Assembly (NCBI GenBank): GCA_903923905.1
Contig: CAIXZH010000024.1
Coordinates: 1 to 64,000 of the forward strand
DNA length: 64,000 bases
Direction of reading: 5' to 3'
DNA from: an uncultured Bacteroidia bacterium
GTDB lineage: Bacteria; Bacteroidota; Bacteroidia; Bacteroidales; Prolixibacteraceae
Shown: positions 57,183-64,000 of the stretch, in pieces
Layout of the letters: each line of letters begins with the position of its first letter
Numbering within the stretch: the first letter of the stretch is position 1
Translations under genes and position numbers: made by a program
Notes under the pieces: generated by a model
What the model saw: only the letters and a program-made list of their open reading frames with translations
The model's database searches: none
What the model was told of the DNA's origin: nothing

Positions 57183-59156
57183 ATGGTTTTCCCCATTCAA
57201 ATCAGTGAGTTTATCATCATCCTGGTATTATTTGTCAGTTTCAGTTCAGCTATTGGTGCTGAAAACCTGACTAACAAAGGAGTTCATGCTATAGGAGATG
57301 GAAATATCTGTGTTTACGGAAAAGGATCAAATATCCTACAGCTTTTTGGTGCACCATATTCCACCCCATCCATCCTTCGGGTAACGCTTTCTGGAACTGA
57401 TAGCACATCCTCAGAAAGAATTAGCGGAACAGCTATTTGGAATCACCAAATTATACGTGGAGGATCGGTAATTTCAACTGAAACCGATTTTATCAGTTCC
57501 CTGGCAGGATCATTCATCCGGGAGATATCTACCACAGCTGAAGTAACCTATGATTTGGAGGTAAACCCCGATCAGGGATATAAAAACTATAGTTCACTGG
57601 TATCTGTTATCCCTGAAAAAGAAACATCCACTAACCAGACTAATCAAACATATCTGGTTGAGGTTCAGAAAAGTGTGCCGCTGATGTTTTCATATTTGCC
57701 GCCCAAAGGAAGGTATTATCGGCTTATGCTCAGCGGAAATGCAACATTTTCACCCGTTGACTCAACCAAAAAGAAAATAAGATTAAAACTTCTGCCTGGC
57801 AAAAGCATATTATTTGTTATTGCAGGTGAATCTGTTGATGAGTTGGATAAACACACAAAACAACTTAATTCAATTTCTATTGATTCGTTAATGTTTCTGA
57901 ATAAAAAGCAATGGCAGAAGTTCTCCATTTTTCATCAGAAGATTACAAGAAAGATCAATGATTCTACCATTCAAAATGCGGTTGATGATGTTTCGGTTTT
58001 AATTAAATCGCAACAGGGGGCGGACGGAGGAGTTTTAGCTGGTCATGATTATCACATGGGATATGTGCGCGATCAGTATGGTGTTTCGCGTGGATTCCTT
58101 GCGATGGGACATTATGAAGAAGCAAAAAAAATTCTGGAGTTTTATTATCAAAATTGGAACCAGTCAGGATTTATTAAAAATGCCCAGGCAATCGGCTTTC
58201 CAAATATTTTTCATCGTCACGAGAATGATGAGGTGGAAATCACCGGTTACCTTGTCTTGCAGGCCATGGATTATTATACAAAAACGAATGACCTTCCATT
58301 TATAGGTAAGATTTTGCCTATGCTGGAATGGGCCATCGATGCCCAAAAAAGAAATCTGGTGGATGGCATGCTCCCATTTAATGGGGATGAAACTTACATT
58401 GCAGGGGGAATTTTACCCCGGAAAGTCATGTATAACGGGTCTGCCGAGGCCACATTACTCTTTATTGAAGGCACAACAAGGTTTCTTAACTGTGTGAATA
58501 CATACAAACTTTGGAACCCGGAAAAAGCAGCTGATTTGAAGAAAACTGTTCAGGAGTGTGCCGACCGTTACCGCAAGAACTTCTTTCAAAATGGAATCCT
58601 GTTTACCAACAATCCCGAAAGGGAGACAAAAATCCGGTATCCCGCCTCCAGATTTGGAGTTTGTCTCCATCCAGGACATGGCGGTTATGCCTCGGAAGTA
58701 TTTCATTTTAAGGGATCACTCTATTTTTGCAAGGATTGCATGGCAAAGGATAATTCAATGGTTGTTGTTCCGGAACCCGAAATCTTTAGTATTGTTTCCG
58801 TCTCTTTATTTCCCTTTTACATCAATTCTACCTTGTTCACAACACCGGAGAAAAAGCGATTGATTGAACGGGTGATCAAATACTATCATAATACAGGTAA
58901 TGTTTCTGAGAAAAATGTAATCCTTGGTTCTGATTATGGATTTTTCCTGGACGGACTGGTAGCAGTTGATAATAAATTGAAAGATGAGATATTTCTGAGA
59001 ATGATGAATCTTCGGGATGACTCGGGATCCTGGGTGGAATATTACAATTCAGGAAAGGCAATGGGATGTAAATGCCGTCCATGGGAAAGCGGTGTAAATA
59101 TTGAGGCAGCAATAAGGTATTGGGAGAATAAACAGGAAAATCACTTAGGAATTTAA
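57183..59156 (+). CDS. six-hairpin glycosidase-like protein (GH15-like barrel), exported
   Basis: 657 aa with an N-terminal signal (MVFPIQISEFIIILVLFVSFSSAIG). An N-terminal beta-sandwich (about 30-230) is joined to a C-terminal (alpha/alpha)6 barrel: DYHMGYVRDQYGVSRGFLAMGHYEEAKKILEFYY, HRHENDEVEITGYLVLQAMDYY and MLPFNGDETYIAGG, ending WVEYYNSGKAMGCKCRPWESGVNIEAAIRYW. The architecture is that of glucoamylase-like or six-hairpin hydrolases; the family number cannot be fixed. A Cys-rich pair (CLHPGHGG, FCKDCMA) is unusual. Same strand as GH43-GH78, 66 bp away. Confidence 0.75.
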   Translation: MVFPIQISEFIIILVLFVSFSSAIGAENLTNKGVHAIGDGNICVYGKGSNILQLFGAPYSTPSILRVTLSGTDSTSSERISGTAIWNHQIIRGGSVISTETDFISSLAGSFIREISTTAEVTYDLEVNPDQGYKNYSSLVSVIPEKETSTNQTNQTYLVEVQKSVPLMFSYLPPKGRYYRLMLSGNATFSPVDSTKKKIRLKLLPGKSILFVIAGESVDELDKHTKQLNSISIDSLMFLNKKQWQKFSIFHQKITRKINDSTIQNAVDDVSVLIKSQQGADGGVLAGHDYHMGYVRDQYGVSRGFLAMGHYEEAKKILEFYYQNWNQSGFIKNAQAIGFPNIFHRHENDEVEITGYLVLQAMDYYTKTNDLPFIGKILPMLEWAIDAQKRNLVDGMLPFNGDETYIAGGILPRKVMYNGSAEATLLFIEGTTRFLNCVNTYKLWNPEKAADLKKTVQECADRYRKNFFQNGILFTNNPERETKIRYPASRFGVCLHPGHGGYASEVFHFKGSLYFCKDCMAKDNSMVVVPEPEIFSIVSVSLFPFYINSTLFTTPEKKRLIERVIKYYHNTGNVSEKNVILGSDYGFFLDGLVAVDNKLKDEIFLRMMNLRDDSGSWVEYYNSGKAMGCKCRPWESGVNIEAAIRYWENKQENHLGI

Positions 59157-59254
59157 AATATAAATTGCAAATTGCAACACAGAAATTTAAGTCTTCTCAA
59201 AATTCAATAATAATAGATTAATCGTTTGATATTCAGAATCAACCAGATCACAAA

Positions 59255-60064
59255 ATGGAAAATACAAGGAGAAACTTTTTAAAAGCGGCGGCTCTGTCAG
59301 GGGCTGGAGCATTATTAATTCCATCGTTGGCCCACGGTTCAGAAAAGAAAAAACCAAGGTCAAAAGGAAAAGCGTTAGTTCTTAAAGAAAATGCAGTCAT
59401 CCTGTTTCAGGGCGATTCCATTACCGATGCAGGTAGGGATCGTAAAAAAGGGGATCCGAATAATGCAGATGCCATTGGCAAGGGATATGCACTTTTCGCA
59501 TCGGGTCATTTACTCGAAAAATTCGCTCAAAAAAACCTGAAAATATTCAATCGCGGTGTGAGTGGAAATAAGGTTTTCCAGTTGCGTGAAAGATGGGATG
59601 AGGATTGTATCGCACTGAACCCTGACGTGATCAGCATCCTGGTAGGTGTAAATGATTATTGGCATACGTTGGATGGCAAATATAATGGAACACTCCAGAA
59701 ATTTGTAACAGATTACAGGGAACTGCTAAATTACACCCGATCAAAACTGCCAAATGTTCAATTGATTATTTGCGAACCATATACCCTCAAAGGTGGCGGA
59801 GCAATCAAACCGGAACAATGGTATCCGATGTTTGACGAATACCGGAAAGCCACCAAACAATTAGCCACAGAGTTTAAGGCAGTTTACGTCCCCTTCCAAA
59901 CAATGTACGACAAGGCGACAAAACGTGCACCCGACCATTATTGGGCCCCCGACGGTATTCATCCCGGACTTCCAGGTGCTGCACTGATGGCTGGAAGTTG
60001 GCTGAAAAAGACCGGATTGTACAAAAAGGGGAAGAAAAAGAAAGTAAAAGAGGAAAACGCTTAA
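59255..60064 (+). CDS. Tat-type SGNH/GDSL hydrolase, probable carbohydrate esterase
   Basis: 269 aa. The N terminus carries a twin-arginine signal (TRRNFLKAAALSGAGALLIPSLAHG). SGNH blocks: I FQGDSITDAGRD (Ser nucleophile), II NRGVSGNKVF (Gly), III VGVNDYWH (Asn), V PDGIHPG (Asp/His). It probably deacylates acetylated sugars or esters in the periplasm, which would help the neighbouring glycosidases. The C terminus is strongly basic (KKGKKKKVKEENA). It is the last intact gene of the island. Confidence 0.9.
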   Translation: MENTRRNFLKAAALSGAGALLIPSLAHGSEKKKPRSKGKALVLKENAVILFQGDSITDAGRDRKKGDPNNADAIGKGYALFASGHLLEKFAQKNLKIFNRGVSGNKVFQLRERWDEDCIALNPDVISILVGVNDYWHTLDGKYNGTLQKFVTDYRELLNYTRSKLPNVQLIICEPYTLKGGGAIKPEQWYPMFDEYRKATKQLATEFKAVYVPFQTMYDKATKRAPDHYWAPDGIHPGLPGAALMAGSWLKKTGLYKKGKKKKVKEENA

Positions 60065-60196
60065 GAATTTACCTGCACTAAAATATTAAGTTCTGTTTTA
60101 ATCCTGATTCTGGTCAGTATTGGTTCCGCGAACATTTATGCTCAAAACTTTGAAAACCAAAATATTCCACCAAATAAACCGACCGAAGCTTCATAA
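60065..60196 (+). pseudogene. start-less signal-peptide remnant
   Basis: In the same frame as the SGNH stop codon, the sequence reads TKILSSVLILILVSIGSANIYAQNFENQN and ends in a stop 44 codons after the SGNH stop. It has the shape of an export signal with SPI-like cleavage after AQ, but no start codon and no body. It suggests a truncated exported gene. The following 340 bp to 60537 hold no coding region that I can support. Confidence 0.45.
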
Positions 60197-60418
60197 ATAA
60201 GAGAGCCTATGTTCAACCATAATCCGATTCCCTAATGGATGGAGATGATCCCGCTCCCCTTTTCCTTAAAAGTATTATTATTCCTTTCAGCCGAATTGGA
60301 TATTACAGCTGCCGGTTAAAACATCGCCCCAGTACATGGTGAGAAAATCGGAATTTCAAGTCCGGAAGAGGGTTAATTTAAGTCACCAGAATAAGTCATA
60401 TGGAGAAATGCTATAATC

Positions 60419-60449
60419 CGGAGTGAAAAGGCCAAAAGGTTTCACTCCG
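60419..60449. other. hairpin downstream of the VOC gene
   Basis: Stem CGGAGTGAAA / TTTCACTCCG (10 bp) with an 11-nt loop, on the 3' side of the minus-strand VOC gene. No T-tract follows on the minus strand, so terminator status is uncertain. Confidence 0.5.
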
Positions 60450-60537
60450 CGTGTTAGGAATTACCATTTTACCCAATCCCGAAACAGAGCGGATTTTGGG
60501 CCGTTTCCCGGATTTTATGAGAAATGCAAAAAACAGA

Positions 60538-60921
60538 TTACTTGTATGAGTGCAATCCCACTTTATTCCCTTCGGTATCGATGAAAAAGGCCATATAACC
60601 CACTTCATTACTGACAAAGGTTTTTGGCATTTGCACCTGACCTCCCGCTGCTTCCACCCGGTCCAGAACCAGAGAAAGATCAGGATTTCCATTCAGATAT
60701 ATAAATGAACCTGTCGCGGAGGGAGTATGCATCTGGCTTTGCACCAAAGCTCCCGACACTTTCCCGGTAGAATCATCGGTAGGGAAAAATGCCATGGCCA
60801 TTCCCGTCATATCCCTTTGGTCCATTTCAATACCAAAAATCTGGTCGTAGAATTTCTTAGCCCTGGAAAGATCATTCACTGCAATTTCAAACCAGTTTAG
60901 CGCATTATCTGTTGCTTCCAT
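60538..60921 (-). CDS. VOC-superfamily (glyoxalase/bleomycin-resistance-like) protein
   Basis: 127 aa, the usual size for a single-unit VOC protein: WFEIAVNDLSRAKKFYDQIFGIEMDQRDM and MAMAFFPTDDS at the N half, and GSFIYLNGNPDLSLVLDRVEAAGGQVQMPKT, YMAFFIDTEGNKVGLHS at the C half. These are the paired beta-alpha-beta-beta-beta modules of the family. The metal ligands of GlxI are not evident, so a binding or enzymatic role is open. The 60411-60692 ORF is a shadow in another frame. Confidence 0.85.
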   Translation of the reverse strand: MEATDNALNWFEIAVNDLSRAKKFYDQIFGIEMDQRDMTGMAMAFFPTDDSTGKVSGALVQSQMHTPSATGSFIYLNGNPDLSLVLDRVEAAGGQVQMPKTFVSNEVGYMAFFIDTEGNKVGLHSYK

Positions 60922-61116
60922 CTGAAAATAATTTAGTTAATTAATTGAATATCGAATAGCTTTCATAAAACCTACATAAAACAAGTTTATCCTTAGGCTT
61001 CAAGTCTAATAAACATATCATCCTGTAATATAGTTCGAAACGGACCTTATTTTCTTTTAATTTTAAGGATTCATTGAAATATTCTGAAAATCAGTAGGAA
61101 AAGAGAGGCTTAAAGA

Positions 61117-61140
61117 TAAATAGTGTTGATTTATTCAACA
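61117..61140. promoter_or_regulatory. operator-like repeat, copy 1
   Basis: TAAATAGTGTTGATTTATTCAACA, 22/24 identical to copy 2 at 61205. Internally it carries GTTGA/TCAAC symmetry. It starts about 235 bp upstream of the PBP-GcvH start. Confidence 0.55.
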
Positions 61141-61158
61141 ACTGTAAAGATTATACAC

Positions 61159-61186
61159 AATTGATCTATATCATTACATATCAATT
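61159..61186. promoter_or_regulatory. inverted repeat AATTGAT-N14-ATCAATT
   Basis: Seven-base arms separated by 14 bp, lying between the two operator-like repeats. Confidence 0.4.
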
Positions 61187-61204
61187 ATTTAGGCATATCT
61201 AACC

Positions 61205-61228
61205 TAAATAGTGTTGATTAATTAAACA
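61205..61228. promoter_or_regulatory. operator-like repeat, copy 2
   Basis: TAAATAGTGTTGATTAATTAAACA, two differences from copy 1 and 88 bp downstream of it, with GTGTT/AACAC symmetry. It lies about 124 bp upstream of the start. Confidence 0.55.
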
Positions 61229-61351
61229 CTTATCGTATTTATTAAACAGCCATACATATACCTATTCCATTGTTATTCATATACTTAATCTCTTCATTTA
61301 TCTTGGCATTATAATTGAGTATCCCTTATTATCAATTAATAACGGGAAATC

Positions 61352-63049
61352 ATGAAAACCAGGATCTTTTTAGTCATCGGAATTATACTGTTTAATTACA
61401 GTATCGTTCTTAGTCAGGAATTGGGCACAGCAAGAATCCATACCCAAAAGGGTAATTTAAAAGTGTTTTCCTCTCCTGAATTATTCCCGCTTACGACAAA
61501 ATGGATAAGCGAATACAATAAATTAAATCCCGGACTGAAAATTGAGCTGAAAACAACTGCCGAAATGGATCTTAAAGAATCTCTTAATTCCGGTGAAACC
61601 CTTGGCTTTGTTTCTGATCAATCTGTTTCTCAGGTAAAAAATCAATTCACATGGAATTTGGTTGTTGCCCGGGATATTATTGTTCCCGTCATGAATGAAT
61701 CCAATCCACTTACGGCAGAGATTTGCAGACGGGGGATTACCTCCGAAGGAATTGCCAGACTTATGGAAACTCCCTTAAAACCAAATTGGAGAATGCTCTT
61801 TGCAAACGCCCAAAATATCAATGAGCAACCGGTGCACTACTATTTTGTGAATGATCCCGAGTTAACTGCTGCTGCTTCAAATTTCACCAGAACCAAACAG
61901 ACTGCCCCGGCCGGCATTAAGGTTGCCAGCGAAGCTGAACTCATTGCCGCTATCCAAAATGATCCAAACGGATTTGGTTTCTGCAGACTGACTCAAGCCA
62001 CAGATCCACAAAACAAAAATCTGGCTGCTCACATTAAGCTTGTCCCTATTGATAAAAACGGAAATGGCCGGATTGATTATGCCGAAGCTATCTATTACAA
62101 TCTCCAGGAGTTTTCACGCGGGGTATGGATCGGAAGATACCCCCAGCCATTATCCGGAAAAATTTACTCCGTTTCTTCAGTCAAGCCAAAAGGTGCAATC
62201 CAACTCTCATTTTTAAATTGGGTACTGACTGATGGACAGCGATTTTTAAGCAGTAATGGTTATAATGATTTGGTTCTCAATGAAAGACAATCTCAGCTTG
62301 ATAAAATTATTGAACCTCAGGTATATGCAAGTGCACCAACTGAAACCAATCCGTTTTTAATCATTAGGATTTTAATCATTCTGGCTATCGGAGTTATTGT
62401 TGTAGCATTAGAATTCGTATTTCGTCGTGTCAGGACGCAGGAAAAAGTCGGAGCCAGGTTTACTTCGACTCTGTTAGAAGTGGTTAATGAGGAAAATATT
62501 GCAATTCCACGGGGACTCTACTTTGATCAAACTCATACATGGGCATTTATGAAAAAAGATGGCCTTGTAAAAATCGGAATAGACGACTTTCTGCAACATG
62601 TTACAGGTCCGCTTACCCGGGTTGTGATGAAAAATACGGGTGATAAAATTAAAAAAGGAGATCATCTGCTCACAATCATTCAAAATGGGAAACATTTGAG
62701 AATCTATTCCCCGGTTACCGGAACAATAACCGCTCAAAACAAGGAATTATTCGATAATTCAAGTTTGCTTAATTCCGCTCCTTTTACAGATGGATGGATC
62801 TATACGGTTGAGCCTACAAACTGGTTACTCGAAATCCAGTTCATGAATATGGCCGAAAAGTACTCAACCTGGTTAAAAGACGAATATTTAAGATTAAGGG
62901 ATTTCTTTGAAGCGGCAGTCAGGTTTCATGTTCCTGCATTTATCATGGTTTTACAGGATGGGGGAGTGCTGAGAGATGGAATACTCGGAGAACTTGGCCC
63001 GGAAATCTGGGAAGATTTCCAGACAAAATTCATGGATGTCAAAAAATAG
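61352..63049 (+). CDS. periplasmic-binding-protein / transmembrane / GcvH-like fusion protein
   Basis: 565 aa. A signal-peptide-like N terminus (MKTRIFLVIGIILFNYSIVLSQ) is followed by a PstS-like type 2 periplasmic binding domain (about 30-320), which contains an EF-hand-like loop DKNGNGRIDYAE at 234-245. A transmembrane helix follows (about 332-352) and then a GcvH-like cytoplasmic domain (about 370-490; IPRGLYFDQTHTWAFMKKDGLVKIGIDDFLQHVTGPLTRVVMKNTGDKIKKGD, YSPVTG). A Lys lies near the lipoyl position (IIQNGKH), one residue closer to YSPV than in GcvH, so lipoylation is uncertain. It is followed by a heme-motif sensor kinase. The function is unknown; a sensing or relay role is inferred. Confidence 0.8.
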   Translation: MKTRIFLVIGIILFNYSIVLSQELGTARIHTQKGNLKVFSSPELFPLTTKWISEYNKLNPGLKIELKTTAEMDLKESLNSGETLGFVSDQSVSQVKNQFTWNLVVARDIIVPVMNESNPLTAEICRRGITSEGIARLMETPLKPNWRMLFANAQNINEQPVHYYFVNDPELTAAASNFTRTKQTAPAGIKVASEAELIAAIQNDPNGFGFCRLTQATDPQNKNLAAHIKLVPIDKNGNGRIDYAEAIYYNLQEFSRGVWIGRYPQPLSGKIYSVSSVKPKGAIQLSFLNWVLTDGQRFLSSNGYNDLVLNERQSQLDKIIEPQVYASAPTETNPFLIIRILIILAIGVIVVALEFVFRRVRTQEKVGARFTSTLLEVVNEENIAIPRGLYFDQTHTWAFMKKDGLVKIGIDDFLQHVTGPLTRVVMKNTGDKIKKGDHLLTIIQNGKHLRIYSPVTGTITAQNKELFDNSSLLNSAPFTDGWIYTVEPTNWLLEIQFMNMAEKYSTWLKDEYLRLRDFFEAAVRFHVPAFIMVLQDGGVLRDGILGELGPEIWEDFQTKFMDVKK

Positions 63050-63138
63050 TTGAAGACAATCCGTATAATCTGTAAAAGTGGGAATTACTCCTTTTTACAA
63101 TCAGATAAATGGACTTTTCTTTGGAATTTGTTAATTTT

Positions 63139-63171
63139 AAAAACTGTTGTCAAGGCAACAGTTTTTTTTTG
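63139..63171 (+). terminator. rho-independent terminator candidate after the fusion gene
   Basis: Stem AAACTGTTG / CAACAGTTT with loop TCAAGG, then nine to ten T. It would end or attenuate the transcript before the kinase gene. Confidence 0.8.
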
Positions 63172-63214
63172 TAATTTGCAGGTGAATGGAAACACTTGCT
63201 AACAAGCTGAACAG

Positions 63215-64000
63215 ATGTTCTTCAGAAAAAAAAACACCACCAAAACAGGAAACGTAATACTTAATAATTACGTTAAATTCAGGTCTTCCATTTACGGCAG
63301 AGTCGTATTGATAATCACCTACCTGTCTGTATTTCTCTTCGTCTCATTCAGCCTTATTTTTAAGTCGGTGAATGAGCATTACCTGAATACCCTCATCCGC
63401 CAGAATGGCAACAATATCGGTTCAATCGTTGAGGGGGCATTATATCATTCGATGCTCGAGAATGATAAAAGTTCATTGCGAAACACACTCGACATTATCA
63501 ATACCTTGCCCGGAATAGATGAGGTGAACATGTATGACAGCGACGAAGACCTCGTCTATTCATCATTTGGATCAGATACGGATACGAGCAGCAAACACAG
63601 CGATCCGAATTGCAAAAGTTGCCATCCCAATATCAAATCGATGTTCTCCCAAAAAGAGAAAACATATAAAATAATCAATGTCAACAGCGATTGCGAGATG
63701 AATGTCAATGATAACGGAAGCAGGCATTTACTGATAAAATCGCCGATTTTAAATGAAAAATCCTGTTCTGTGAGTTCCTGTCACGCTCATAAGGAATCGG
63801 AGGAATTACTGGGATCATTAGTGATTAAAATCCCACTGGAGGCTCAGGATGCAGCTATTCAGAAATCCTCCATCGAGTTCTTCCTTCTGGCCATCTTTGC
63901 AACTGGAGTTTTCGTGCTGGTATTGCTGTTTTTTACCAGGAGAAAGATAAAAGATCCACTCAATGCATTAATAGAAGTGAGTATAGCTGTCGCCAACGGG
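63215..64000 (+). CDS. sensor-kinase-like membrane protein with c-type heme motifs, N-terminal part
   Basis: The gene is absent from the ORF track because it runs off the window. It opens at ATG 63215 and stays open for 262 codons. A transmembrane helix (about 30-52, VVLIITYLSVFLFVSFSLIF) is followed by a periplasmic domain. This holds CKSCH (Cys133-Cys136-His137), a CxxCH c-type heme signature, and CSVSSCH (Cys184-Cys189-His190), a Cx4CH variant. A second transmembrane helix (about 217-237) is followed by a HAMP-like start (RRKIKDPLNALIEV). The catalytic end is outside the window; a histidine kinase is inferred from this layout, and a chemoreceptor or diguanylate cyclase would also fit. Confidence 0.8.
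   Translation, partial: MFFRKKNTTKTGNVILNNYVKFRSSIYGRVVLIITYLSVFLFVSFSLIFKSVNEHYLNTLIRQNGNNIGSIVEGALYHSMLENDKSSLRNTLDIINTLPGIDEVNMYDSDEDLVYSSFGSDTDTSSKHSDPNCKSCHPNIKSMFSQKEKTYKIINVNSDCEMNVNDNGSRHLLIKSPILNEKSCSVSSCHAHKESEELLGSLVIKIPLEAQDAAIQKSSIEFFLLAIFATGVFVLVLLFFTRRKIKDPLNALIEVSIAVANG

Larger units (their letters stand above)
60922..61351. other. long AT-rich divergent gap with operator-like repeats
   Basis: 430 bp between the VOC gene (minus) and the PBP-GcvH gene (plus). It holds the paired repeats and the inverted repeat listed separately; the rest is featureless AT-rich DNA. No RNA gene is recognised. Confidence 0.6.

Noticed and set aside
25428-60064. A complete polysaccharide utilisation locus with SusC/SusD
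   Set aside because: The only TonB protein (48322) is an OMP_b-brl type without a SusD neighbour; I therefore do not call a canonical PUL.
60411-60692. Minus-strand 93-aa ORF overlapping the VOC gene
   Set aside because: The VOC frame (60538-60921) has clear family motifs; this is its out-of-frame shadow.

Overview
The window looks like the chromosome of a Bacteroidota member, probably a Bacteroidales/Marinilabiliales-type polysaccharide degrader. The signs are DUF4270 and DUF4153 proteins, many SPI/SPII-exported glycoside hydrolases, an OMP_b-brl-type TonB receptor, LytTR regulators, starts without clear Shine-Dalgarno sites, and TAnnTTTG-like -7 elements. Most of it is AT-rich; one block (about 11.1-16.6 kb) is visibly GC-richer. 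The exact taxon cannot be fixed from the sequence alone.

Layout. 1-10 kb: envelope and housekeeping genes (YihY-family membrane protein cut by the window edge, OmpA lipoprotein, small secreted or barrel proteins, SDR, DUF1003, GNAT, FadL-like barrel, DUF4270 lipoprotein, Kelch lipoprotein). 10-11 kb: LytTR response regulator and a frameshifted antitoxin-like pseudogene. 11.1-16.6 kb: an SOS-mutagenesis-like cassette (DnaE-type polymerase, DinB, divergent XRE-S24 self-cleaving repressor) with a palindromic candidate operator and unusual intergenic word repeats. 16.6-25.3 kb: TauE/SafE transporter, nitroreductase, MsrA with a perfect 26-bp palindrome upstream, an unrecognised helical protein, GH2 beta-galactosidase, PrfC and a decayed nucleotidyltransferase.

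25.4-60 kb: a large, mostly plus-strand carbohydrate island. An AraC regulator is divergent from a run encoding a parallel beta-helix protein, a GH99-like protein, GH106-like (twice), GH29 alpha-fucosidase, a DUF4153 membrane protein, an L-fucose/L-arabinose-isomerase-family enzyme, a divergent GH106-like lipoprotein, an exported TIM-barrel isomerase and a DUF4838-like protein. Then come a membrane LytTR regulator and TonB receptor, an orphan antitoxin-like ORF, TruA (minus strand), a Sad/YneI-like aldehyde dehydrogenase, GH43, GH78 rhamnosidase, a six-hairpin glycosidase-like protein and a Tat-type SGNH hydrolase. Together they suggest periplasmic breakdown of a rhamnose-, fucose- and galactose-bearing glycan with uptake of deoxysugars or pentoses. 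No SusC/SusD pair or hybrid two-component sensor is present in the window.

60-64 kb: a decayed signal-peptide remnant, a VOC protein, and then a two-gene unit. One gene is a periplasmic-binding-protein/membrane/GcvH-like fusion. The other is a sensor-kinase-like protein with c-type heme motifs, running off the window end. Paired near-identical operator-like repeats precede the unit, which is the least explained part of the window.
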